DNA of 64,000 nt from Neodiprion pinetum. Taxonomy: Eukaryota; Arthropoda; Insecta; Hymenoptera; Diprionidae. Of this stretch, positions 1 to 12,400 are shown piece after piece. The DNA lies in NCBI RefSeq assembly GCF_021155775.2, contig NC_060234.1, forward strand, positions 35,275,026 to 35,339,025, in the 5' to 3' direction. Below the pieces are notes generated by a model that made no database searches, was not told where the DNA came from, and saw only the letters and a list, made by a program, of their open reading frames with translations. How positions within the stretch are numbered: the first letter of the stretch is position 1; the number at the start of each line of letters is the position of its first letter. The position numbers and the translations under genes are program-made.

Positions 1-3000
1 AGCCTGCCTTCGATTTCAGTCGAGGCTTACCACTGAACGATGTGCCGCTCTCAATCTCAATCAGAAGTCGAGAAGACGCCAAAAGACGTCAGTCGTTATT
101 CACCCCTCTTTGTTCTATAGGCTCTACATGTTTTTGAATTTTTACCGGTTTTGGAAAGTGAGTTGAACTCAGCGAAGCTGGAGGTTGAAGAGCCCACGTT
201 GAAAAAAAATCCCACTGCACCCGTTGAAATTACTCATTGTCAACGTAAAAATACTATTATTATTCTTCGATAATTGGGCTGACATTCATCAACAAGGCTT
301 GAAAATAATCGACGAATCCTCTTTTTCTTAATGCCACGCTCTAACTATTCGCTTCCGGTTATCGTCGTCGGAATATTCCGTCAAATTTATTTCAAAAGTT
401 AATAATTTTCCGCGTTGTTTTGTTTAAGCAAACAGGGGTGTAGTTCTGCCGTATAAACGGTGTGATTGTGAAATTCTAATTACAAAGTTCCAAGCTTACC
501 GACGAGCGTGTATGTAGGCATGTGGCTAATATTTGCACCCTCCGCAATTAATAGTCTCTAATTGGGCCTATATTGTGAATTATCGCTTGAGCCAGACGCG
601 GATTGTCGTCGAAGTTTCGAACACAGCGTAATTTTGGAAAAGAACATTGCAGTTGATTTTCAAATTGACCTGATCCACTCGCTTGAGAATTATAAGCCCT
701 CCTCCAATTTTGGCGTCGAGTGACGAGAATCGCAAGGACTTTATGCCTCAAAGAGGGCTGCAAATTCCATGCGGTAGTGTTACGACCTTCCCTATCGCTA
801 TACGGGGTTTTAAAACTCGATGTAAACTTAGTTGAGGATCGCGGTGTGAAAAGTTACCCATGATGTACATATTTCATATATATATATATATATATTTATT
901 TGTTGACTTTCTACGAGTTGGCTAATTTCCTATCTGCAGTCTTCATCAATATGCAAATCACGCGGGAGATAGGGAAACGGGAGAGGCGAAAAGTCAGTGA
1001 AAACTTTTCTAAACGATATTTTGTCATTGTCTTCAGTACCGACAAGAATATTTTTACCCTTGTAAAAAATATCCGGCTTTTGTACAATATACCTGATGTA
1101 TAATTAACTCCTCAGGTGCAAATCGGCATATGTAATGACGCGAGTGTAATCATCTGTTACTGTAGAATTAATTTACCCTTATTACACCAGCATAAGCTGG
1201 GCGCATTTTTTCCCCGTAATACCTACATGTAATAATCATCTTCATTCGCAAAAACAAAATGGGACGGAAACGATGCCATAGCCATGGCCACCGAGAGACG
1301 GTAAGAACCGGATGAACAAAAGCTCATAACACGTGCTCCTTTGTCCTCCTCAGTTGTATGTTCACTGACGTGAGCTTTTCATTTCGATGGTGAAATTAGA
1401 GTCGTTATTACGTGATATGATGCTTAGCTACCCTATTCAGGATTCATTCCTAAGTAATTAAACGTTCAACGGTGGGTTTCTTCTGTGTTTGACCATCCGT
1501 CTCTTTCTTTCTCAATCTCCCTTCTTTTCGCAGCTTATTTTACCGTTGCAAGAGTCTCGATTCACGGTATTCGAAAGAACCTGCATAAGCTTCTCGTTCA
1601 GAAATTTAATAACCCAAGGTGATTCTCATGCCGTGCGCTGTTCAAGCTACACACGCGTAAGCGAATTAAAATCAAGTCGAAGGGTTATTCACTTTAATAG
1701 CTGTGCATTAAAGCAAAATTATTTTTTAACCATCTATACATATATATATGTGCACACAGAGTAAAAACACATATAAGAGTCAACGAGTAAATTTTTTGTC
1801 CAAATTTGTACATAGTATATATGTATAACGTGTGATATTGTAAACACAGAAGCGTCATCACTTCGCCAATTAACTGTTTTATTTGATGAGCTTACTTGCT
1901 TAAATATACCGCGTGCATCTGCCTGAATACATTCACCCCTACCCTATATTCCTGATTTAACCGTGTTTTAAAACCGTCCCTCTCTTCGTACGAATTTCCA
2001 AACCATTTCGGTAAGCACATATTTGCTGATTGTAGATACGAGTCCCATGCATACGAGTCTGCGAACAGTATGGGTGAAGGCACTCGGTTCAATTCGGAGC
2101 CACTCGTTGCCACATTTACCATAAATCGGTACGTACTGTATATATATAATTACAAACGATGTATCTGCATCATGATTTTAGCGGAGAGTGCAAGCTACGT
2201 TTCTTTCTATTGAGCTTACGCAGTTGTACGCAATTGGTACGTTACTAATACATCAATTCTAACACGAGCCAAGATCTTTTTCGCAAACAGAATACGCAGA
2301 AGCAAAGAATTTTACTCTGTTTAGGGCGACTTTGTTGACAGGAGTGATCGGAGTTAAATGGCTATGTGAAATACCGAACAGACAAGCCAGGCATTAAAGC
2401 CATCAGTGACGTCAGAATGGTTTTAGATTTCGGTTGAAAATCTATGAAATCATTTCTAAAGTAGCGAAATGTTTCCAGATCTGAAAAAACGCGCGTGAAT
2501 AGGATGAAAGAAATTTACTAATTATTCTACTCGATCGGTCTTCGGTGTCTAACGCTTCAATCATCGAAGGAAAAAAGTGTACTTCGGATCTTAAAGAGAT
2601 AAAAAGGTAACGACGGTTCTGCTTTTTCCCTAAATCTTGACCAGAATTTATCCGTCACCATGGCCAACTGTCCAATTATTACCCGCCGGCAATTTAATCA
2701 AAGAACTCTTTTCGTGAGAAACGCTGACTCGGGTGGATAAGCGTTACTCAAAGATGGAACTTGGCAGTGACCAAGGGGCATGCAAGGGCAGTGGATTAAG
2801 CCGAGATAAAGGGTGTAAAACAAAACATAAAAGTGAGCCGGGTGTAGTTGGGGCGGCTCTTTAGACCTGCTCGGTGGTAGCTCACGTGTCGCGACCGACA
2901 GCTACCCCATATTGTTTCCCCATGCTGCTACGGGGTGTACGTAATGCGAAGGTGAAAGTTCGAAAGTGACACGAGTAACATTGATACATCCTTCTTGGGT

Positions 3001-4800
3001 TCGCTTGGCTCATGCCGCAGAGAAAGGGGATTTATTACGAGGTTGAAGTTGGTAACGTTATCGCAACGAAATATTGGGGAGGAACATTACTATTTTCTGA
3101 CTTTTGCAACGACCTTCGAGTAACTAAGATTTCAGGATACGAACTTCGTGTCTTGTTTTATTATGGATCAGTGAATTTCAAACAGTTCAATTGTCGCGGC
3201 TTTTCCTCGGCATAAATCGTTACGACAACGTTACTAACTTCAGTAAAATGATTTATTTCCGTCGTGACGTCAAGTCAGAGCTACGGCGTAGCTCCAATAT
3301 CCAACGCTACGCATTTTAATCAGAGTCTTTAAAACCTGCAAACAATCCTTAGCTCTCCTTCGTCCTAAAGCGGAAATTTAATTTTCGTAATTCACAGCTC
3401 CCGAAGCTGCAGCTTATAACTTGGTCCATCCAATATTGTACTTATATACACTCTTGATTTTACTTCCGATTGCTTGAATTATTTATTGCCAAAGAAGAAG
3501 TGAGAGATTTAGAGGAATTTCCCAATCGATTCACGGCATTGGCGACAGAGTAATTATAATCGTTTCATGGATGCGAATAAGGATGTGTCTATTCGCAGAG
3601 TTATATCAATTGAACGAGGTATATTCCTTGAGAATCAAAAGACTGGAAATAACAGGCTAGCAATTTTGTTGCATAAAACAGGAAAACTAATCACTCCTTA
3701 CAATTATATCGTTTCACTCTATTCTTCCCTTCGAGAGTCGAAGGCAAGGGTTGGGTGAAAGATAATTCCGTCGAATGTGAAAATATTTGCATAGCAAAAG
3801 ATCGTCGGGTGCGTGGTTAATTGATGTTCGACCCATTTGGTTTGCAAATGCTTGTGAATTTCGTCGATCCGTAGGTGCTGCAGAGACTCTCATGGCGCGA
3901 GTGCTCGTTATATTTACACGTATAAATACGATGTATTGAATATTCGCAATGAAAAGAGCGTATATTCCCTCACTCATTTATTTTCATCCCATAATCCCAC
4001 CTCTCTCTCTCTCGAGCCTTTGATGATCGCGAACTTGATACGAGCCGATAATTAACACCCACGCTTGCCGAATTTTCATTTTGGAATCGCCCAGTCATGA
4101 CAGGGGCCACAAGAATCCAATAACTAGTTGACGGAAGTTCGGAGCGATTGATACGCTACAGGCTCTTTAATTTACAGAAGTTTAAGAACGTGTCAAGGGC
4201 TACACGTGTTTCCAAACCGCCAAAAGCCTCTAAGGGACCTTCGCAAAATGGCCGGCTGCTGGCTATCTTGGGTAACAAATAGGCTATCTAGTCGAGTGAC
4301 TATCTCAAGTTATTCGACAAGCTCGACCGGTACAGGCGAGTAAATTCTATAAAACGGGGTTTGGTTGCTTAGGACGATGGCGCGACGAGGGTCGTATAGG
4401 GGGGCGTATAATGCGGCTAAGGGGTGCCGGTTATACAAGCTCGGATAACTTGGCGAATAATCGAACCTCGTGGATGAGACGACGACTGGAAACCAGGCCT
4501 GATGAACAATCATTGGAAGATAAGTTTCGCGAGAAAAGTATTTCAGGGGCGATTGCTTCTTATCTCAGGTGAAATTCACAGTCCAGTTACGTGCTTTATT
4601 CGGTACACTGATTGGCTACTGAACTTTTACCTCAAGGGTAAAATTTTCCTGTAACATGGAGGTAGACAGGCATTCATCGTTGAACGTTCTGTGTCTAACT
4701 GTGTAGTTAGACATGAACAATAAGCTTACAAATTGGATACTCGTTGATCATTTGTCTCACTAAACTGGACGAGGTATACCGCTGAGATTTATGCGTTACG
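1..4800. other. Non-coding stretch, no gene recognised
   Basis: All open frames here are short, lack a recognisable family, and overlap equally open frames on the other strand. A Kozak-like ATGGCC at 1283 is followed closely by a good donor (ACG then GTAAGA), but there is nothing to splice it to. I see intergenic or intronic DNA with one AT microsatellite. Confidence 0.5.
876..896. repeat. (AT)n microsatellite
   Basis: Uninterrupted alternating AT tract, about 20 bp, in AT-rich non-coding DNA. Confidence 0.8.
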
Positions 4801-4823
4801 GGCACGATATGGATATAATATCG

Positions 4824-4935
4824 ATTTATTCGTGTCAATTCACGATCTGTTGGTCTAACAAAATGTTTAGTTGATTTAAACAGTCCAACTAAACATTTTC
4901 TCAGACCAACAAATCTTGAATTGACACATATAAAT
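4824..4935. repeat. Foldback (snapback) element, copy 1
   Basis: Two arms of about 50 bp (4824-4873 and 4886-4935) are near-perfect reverse complements around a 12-bp loop. Each arm contains GTGTCAATTCA followed by TTGGTCT and ends at the loop side with ATGTTTAGTTG or its complement. The right flank to about 4990, including CCGTCCGTGAACGG, matches the right half of a related element at 50.9 kb. The left outer part seems lost. No reading frame is associated. It is best explained as a non-autonomous foldback or MITE-type transposon. Confidence 0.75.
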
Positions 4936-5884
4936 ATAATATTTATTTCACCGTCCGTGAACGGAAATTTAGTCGATTCGACGACTTTTTCCTCTACATA
5001 TGCGGGGTATTTTAATCTAGGTATCGAGGCATCGGTTCTGATCACAACTATTACAGTTTCTCCTCTTGTTCTCTGTGTCGTTTACCTTTTCCGTACAAAA
5101 TTTTCATCACCCACCACGATCATTATTGCAGCAGCATCCACGTCCTCCCACTGGCAATGAGAATGTGTAATAACTGTAGAGCTGCAAAAAGCTCTCTACC
5201 GAAGTGAAATACGCCGAGATACGGAAGAGATATGTAACGCGTTCGTGGCGTACTGACTAGGCGGAGATACAACGGCCTATCTCGCAGGCACTTCCTTGAT
5301 TAATAACAAGATTCTCCCGCATGTTTCGTACGTAACCGCAAGTACAATGCGCCCACCAGCGATAGGAGACCCATGCTAATTGGAACCGGTGTACGTTGTT
5401 CATATCTTGCCAAATGATCTGCCCCTTTTCTCGGATATTCGATTCCGCAGCTTGCGTATACCGGCTTAGGATTCAGAAGACGAAACATGCGGTTTAAAAT
5501 ATACCGCTAGAGTGGTTCTTCATTCGCAGGAATTTGAAAAGTTTCCTTCACGTCGTCCCTCAAATGTGTATCTACCAAGTTTCAAGTCGCTGTGTCGACG
5601 GAAATGTTTGGGAAAAAAAAGTTTAATCCTTAGGGGTTGATTTACAAATGCGAAAAAAGAAAAATAATCAGGTCAACGAATAAAATTTTTATTGCGAAAT
5701 TCGAATTTCCGAATGTAAAGAAATTACGAGTAAACAATTTTTCGTCCGTTTATCTTCGTATTCTATACAGAAGGAAATCTATGAAAATTTATATCGACAA
5801 CAAAAACTTGGAAGTCATTTTTTTTCAATTTCTATGGAGAATTTGATGGTTCAAAATAAAAACAATTGTAGGTAGCGCACCTGG

Positions 5885-5969
5885 GGGTCGATTATGTAAT
5901 TTCACGTTTCATGTTTCATAACCATGTGGATGTTGGGAAATGTGAAAATCGAAATCACATAATCGACCC
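5885..5969. repeat. Short hairpin element with 19-bp terminal inverted repeats
   Basis: The stretch begins GGGTCGATTATGTAATTTC and ends GAAATCACATAATCGACCC. These ends are reverse complements apart from one mismatch and enclose about 47 bp. The inner part remains partly complementary (CACGTTTC against GAAAATCG is weaker). It has no coding capacity. It may be a minimal MITE or a structured non-coding hairpin; no target duplication was obvious. Confidence 0.6.
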
Positions 5970-6414
5970 TCTGAATTTAATTTTTTTTGTAAATTATCCA
6001 CAGGGGTGAAAAACGTTTTTCGATCTAAATAAAGATATTTAAGCTTGACGGTGCACGCGTTACAATTAACATAGCGGCTCTAATCTTTGCGCAAACTGTG
6101 TATTATTTTTTATTTTTTCTAATCGTATTTGAAAGTTTAGAGAATGCCGCCGTGAAGAAAATAATTAGAACCGTCCTTACACCTGTCTACGTCATATAAA
6201 AAGTGAAAGATTGACAATAAAATCGAAGAACCTCAGAGTCAATACATGAAAATCACATTGGGAGTAATATGGGTAAGGAGAAATCCATCAGGAGCCGGAA
6301 TATAAGGGGATAAAATTGAGCGTCGTCGGGTGGGAGTAAAACGGCACTCGGGGGATCGAAATCGGTTAAATCCCTTCTTCCGGCCTCTCCAAGGACACGG
6401 CCGTAGTGTACGCC

Positions 6415-6461
6415 TATATATGTATATAACACACACACACACTCATATATATATACATTAC
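6415..6461. repeat. Compound TA/CA microsatellite
   Basis: TATA-rich blocks flank a run of about ten CA units. A simple sequence repeat with no coding signal. Confidence 0.8.
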
Positions 6462-9400
6462 GATCGCCGGTTAGGCGTACGTTTCCGAGGGTGCGAACCG
6501 CCTTAATTATATCAGCTTCCAGTAACGCGTCTGGATCGGATAGGACGTGTTAACGCTCGAGTGCTGCATGGCAGGATAGCTGGTGCCTCTGGTGCCTCGA
6601 ATCCCTGAAACGAGCCCCGGGCACTTTTCACGCTCTGCTTTCGCACACGCACACATGCCGCCCCACGCATGCGCCGCCCCGCCGCCCCTAAATCACCCCC
6701 TTTCCCTCGCGCCGATCTCTCCTCTCTTCGTCACTCCCCCCGCGCCTTCCGTGTTCGACTAACGTGTTTTCCTCGCTTATATTTCACCGGGTGCTCGTTG
6801 CTTCGAACAATACGGCGAGGCTCTGAAGACGCCTATACGTGTTCCCTCAAAATCGCAAAAAAATATTATCCGAAGGGAAATTTTTCTAGCAGATTCGGGA
6901 AGAGATTTGGGTGAAGGTCCTCAACACGGTAGGAGTAGAAAGTATACTTACAAGGGTCGCAATATCGATTTTTAGAAAACGCGAAAATCTGTTTTATAGA
7001 ATTTCTAAATTTAGAGTCAAGTTTTGAAGCTGCGGGAAGTTTATTCTCAGATCTTGGAGTACGAGGCTTGCAGGTTATTGGCTGGTCAATAAATGTCCTC
7101 GTAAAATTGGCGTCGAGGAAAAATTCCTAGAGAAATGGGGGTTCTGACGCGCCTGGTGCGTATAATTTCCATCCCTTCGACATTGGCAATTTCAATTTTT
7201 AATCTTTCTTCTTACCGACCGTTAATTACATTCCTAGATCGATTGAAATCACGCTTTCTTTGGCTGTGTTCAAAACTGTGTACAACCAGGTACAACCTAT
7301 TCACGTTGCCATGTATACGGCTGTCCGTTTTTGCAATCGAAAAATTCATTCGCTGCTTTTCAGTCTTACATTCAATCATTTCTAACGCGTTTCAAAAATC
7401 CTGCAAGGTTCAGGCTTTTCACGCACCCTTATATCGGTTTATGTTCGCCGGATGATTGAGCGCTGCAAATCTTGCGGGTCGTTTTTATTTCTATACGAAC
7501 CCTGGATAATATCCTGCTTTAGCGGGTTCCGACAGGTATAATGTGTATACAGACATCCTCGCGTAGCTATACCCTTTGGCCTATAATTGAAATACGTGAC
7601 GTATACCCCGAAACGAATTACGAGCGTGGAGGGTACCCGAGTACACAACGTAACCCCGGTTTTCCCCGTAACGCGAAAATGATCGGTTACGCGAACAGCC
7701 TCGTATATAGTAGCGCGAATATTGATAAGTGATCGAAGAGAAATTGCCAATTTCAAGGGTGAATTAGAATCCCTTGGAAAACGATCGTTATCCTTATGCC
7801 GTGACGCCGATAGCAGGAATTTTACAAGGTATTCGATAGACCATATTTGTCCCACGTACCATTTTCTTCGACCCGATAGCTTGTAGTAAGTAAATAAGGA
7901 AGGGATTTTTTTTCCTTCTTTCTTTCGCCGGCGAAAAAGGGAGGTACGTGAAAATTCCGGTCACGTCAGGACGTTGCGAAAAGAGTTTGATGTACACGGT
8001 GTAAAAATCGGGAAAAGTTTCGTCATCGGATATTTCAATTGCACCCTCTCTGGATTTTCTCACCCGTCAGACGAGTGTCATAATTACAGGTTCGAAGCGT
8101 GAGACACCGAATTCCCTAATAAAGTATCACCTGTTTTGACAAGTGCTCGTTATTTTTGCGGATCAATAATTACCCGAATCTGAAGTTACAGTCTCGTGTA
8201 ACGGTACAAGCTGCGTCTACCGGTTGTTGTTGCCTTGACTTTCAACAATGAGGTGCGCTTCCTCGAATAAACAAGGCAAGGTGATTGAGTTCTAACAATT
8301 TTTGATGTTTTCTATCAGAGTAATTATAAATCCGCTTGACACGAGACAAAGACTTACCCCTTTAAGTAAAGCATAACAAAGCTGAAAGTTTAATTTAAGG
8401 TAGGTACAAACCATTTTGTTCTCGAATACCTGGGTAGATAACACGTATAAATGAAGACTTTAATTCCGCACAAAGAGCTAGCGAAATTCGCTCGTTAACT
8501 TTACTTTTCAGGTATTTGCCCATTTTCCACTTCCGTACGTACTTTTCATCTGCGGGAAATGAACTATGAGGGCTTTTCGTCGTGATGAGTAGACAAATTA
8601 TACATATATATATTATACGAGTTCGCAGATATTTGCGCGTGTGAACCTTCTTCATTAACTCGCAAGGATACATCAGACGCAGCTACTAAACTTCTAAAAA
8701 CGAGCCTGCTGTTTGTACACGTCACATGGCGTTACTTGGTTAGCGAGCAAACAGAAAAATTTCACAGAGAGTCACACATGTTCCTCAGTAGGTAAACTGA
8801 AAGCTTGGAGTAGGTAAATTCGCAAGCTCTCCTCGTCGAGTTAGTATAACTCGTGACAAAAAACTCGTAACGATCATCTCGTCCTCGGTGTAATCCAACA
8901 ATATTATCAATTCCATTAATTACACTGAAATTTAACGACTGTCCAGCCTTACCGGAACGATCATAATTCCGGATGATGAATCATTGAGTAGCTTATATAC
9001 ATATCGTCGAGTATACAGATCAGCTTGTACGGTTTTTATATCTGCAGTCGCATGCCCAAGTTTTAATTTACCTGTAACATAAACAATTTCGATTTTACTA
9101 GAATTTTGAAATGAAATCCAAACGCATTGTCGCTGAGTTTCTTAGCGCGCGTTAAGACGGAACTCAACTCTTTCTTACGACGAAATTTACCAGAATATTT
9201 CTCCTTGTTGTTTTTTTTTTTTTTTTTTAATTAAATATACTCGCAACAGAATAAAAAATGGACCGAATGTTTTCGAGAATGACGAATGATCTGTAGAAGA
9301 AATTTTCACCGCAATTTTTTCATACCGTCATAGCACAATGCCAAGAGATCAGGCTGTTAAAAATTTCTATACGAAACTTCCTACACTGCATTGGAAGTTT

Positions 9401-12400
9401 TATTTGGATACGGAATAGTGAATTCACCACACGTCCACTGTTTATTCAATTTACAACCACAATAAATTTACCATCCAATTTAGTAAATTCAAATTAACTT
9501 ATTATTTTTTTTTTTTGTTTTTCTTATAAATTGCAGTAAAATCAAACATTTTTAACGTAAATTGAGGGCAAATACATGGTAATTTACGTCACTACACCGA
9601 GTTTTGAAATTTGCAATTTGATTTCGTAATTTGACAATTCTTTTCTACAGTAAATGTGTAGTAAGTTCACAATCATTTTTCACAGTGGCAGCAAGAGAGA
9701 AGGATTTGAAAAACGTTCTTCGCTTGAATTCCCATTCCGTGTAACGGAAAACGTCGAATGGATTGTATAGTTCCTCCACCTCGTCCGTTTCTCCTCCAAG
9801 TGAACTCAACCAAATTTCTTTTTCCGCAAACGCAGCATCCCAGATGAGTTAAGCCTTGACGCGGCTGCTTTGATCGCGGTGTTTAACGAAAAGCACCTGC
9901 ACGTACGATCAGATTGCTTTATTCCTTTAATACACTCTTGAATAGGAAGGCCCCGGATTTTTCATGAAATTCAGAAAACTTTTCTTTCACGGTAAAAGCG
10001 CATAGATTGACGAAAAACGTGGGACGGAATGAAAAGTCTGTCCTGCGTGCACGGACGATCATCTTTGAAAGTGCGTCGTGTGCCGCTGTTCTGATCATAT
10101 ATAATCCGGCATCACGTTGTGCGTGACGTATACGTTGAACACGTACGACTGCATCTGTCAACCACTAAAATGGAATTCTGAATACCCTGAAAAAACGTGA
10201 GACAAGTTCGGCGAGTGAACTGATCTACACATTTCTACATAAATTGATCGACGCGTGATCTTGGAACAAGCACTAGATTTCTGATCACCGAGAATGCATT
10301 TGAAGAAAAGCGATATTACCGTTTCGTAGAAAATTTAACAACTTGTGTTTTGCCTGAGGAATCTCGTAGCGGAGTGTCATCAGAAGGTGAAAGAATGATA
10401 AAATAGGGGATGTGTGGGGTTTGTGCCAACAGCAGTCGCAACAGCAGCAGCTGCTTTTAATAAATTCTACAACTTCTGTAACGACTGCGACCACAAACTT
10501 TGCCTGCAGATGTCTCTCTCGGTGACAGCTTGACGCGCTTACAGTAAAAATTCGAGCCGAGTACAATCTGAACTGGCGTAAGGGGGAAATTCTGAATTTA
10601 AATAGATTACGTAACATGCCGCGCAGAACGTTGAAAAAATGTTTCTTGAATTGTTTATACGGGGTAAATCTGTAACGAACGAGAAAGCAGTTGCGTGGAT
10701 CCACGTACGTTTATTTTCTCTGTAAGCGGGGTAGAAAGTTCCACGCAAGGATTGATTACACCCGTATAATTGAATATGGAACAGTCGATAAAGTTGTTCA
10801 TTGGCTCTGGAAGCATTTCGTATCGTATAATAATCCCGGGCTACCGTGCAGGTTCGGAGGGCCGATTCGAACCGACACTTGTATCGTTGCGGTATAAAAG
10901 TTTTCCCCTGTGGTCATTTAGGCCCCGGGCCGTAACACCCTTCCCCCTTTCATGACGGGAAAACGGGGGAAGAGATAACGGCGCAAATACGGGAAGCTGC
11001 GTGTCCATTAATATCGGATCAACTACACGCCGACAAGAGAACCCTTTGCAGGATGACGGTCGATTCATAAGTTTCCCCGAGAGTGCCAATACAGGGCCAG
11101 GATGCGTGTATAACCGCACCGCAACATTAAACCCCCTGAGAATCGGAACACGGTGCGAATCGTGAATCCCCGAAGCTTCGACAGATAGACACAGCGAAGC
11201 TGCTCAATGGAGAAATTAAATATCCATGTTACGTCGATCTTGCATGGAGAAGAAATTAACGTTGCGTCGAAAGATCAGCCTTTGGAAAGTCGAGGGCTCT
11301 TTCGAGATGATCAATTCGACTGTACGAAGACGACGACGTTATTAAAATGACCGTGGATCGTATCGGAACGTGTATAACTAATTCATGAATGGATCAAACA
11401 AACCCGTGGCATTGCGTTTGAGAATAGAGATGACCGAACTCGATATTCAATATCAAATAAAGTGGAGAATCGCGAGGATGATTCTGTGTTTGCACTTCGG
11501 CGGGTTTCCAGTTGACCCGTATCGCCTATCGGTGTACAAAATCTGTGTAAATAACACGTAACGTGCTCGTGATGTAATTATATCAGCTCACCCTAGTTCG
11601 GTGATATACTTTGAATTTACGCCAATTTCAAGGATTAGGTTATTAGTTAATTAAACCGTTAACTCTAATACCCTGTTCATGATTCAATTTGAAAGTAAGA
11701 CGCACTTGGGCGATGCTAATGGCCTGTTACAGCTCCAACACTGCAGCGAATCTGCGCCACACGTACAGAGACACACTTGCTTTGGTCAATATAATAATTC
11801 TAACTCGATATGCAGGCTACCAAACTCTAGCTGATTCGATTATTCAACTACCGAATCATCGGCCTCATTTACAGTTTTAAGCAAATTAAAGCCTGAGTAG
11901 CAGCCGCGATGCGCGAGGCCTTCAACCGTGTCATATTAACAAACGGATCACTCCATTTTAGAATGAAATTTTAAACCTCCGTTTATAACGCAAATATATA
12001 CTCAACGCAATAGTCTCATGTGTAAATTTATTAATGTCGGCCTATCGCCAGCGCAGGCCATCCACAATGGCTTTTTAATACAAAAAGGCTTTGAGTAATG
12101 CAAAAAGTTCTGATTGATTTCTCAAATTCTCCGGAAATTTAGCCACCAGACACTCATAAGACATCTCGATTGATTTTTGTCTGACTTCATCAGTCAGTAA
12201 AAGTAACTAGTTACCGAATAATCCACGCGTTCATATTTGCATTGACCTACGTAAAATTTATTACATAAAAAACCCTGGAACTTGCAATTGAGCGACTACA
12301 AAACCACCAACGATTAGTAACGATTTACGTCAACGAGCAAAACACTTTGCGCGTTGGGGCGCGTGAAATTTTACTGTCAATTTATTTGGTAGTTGTACAG

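Noticed and set aside
10858..10910. B-box-like GGTTCGAATC on the minus strand
   Set aside because: Flanking bases do not form a T stem and no A-box lies upstream.
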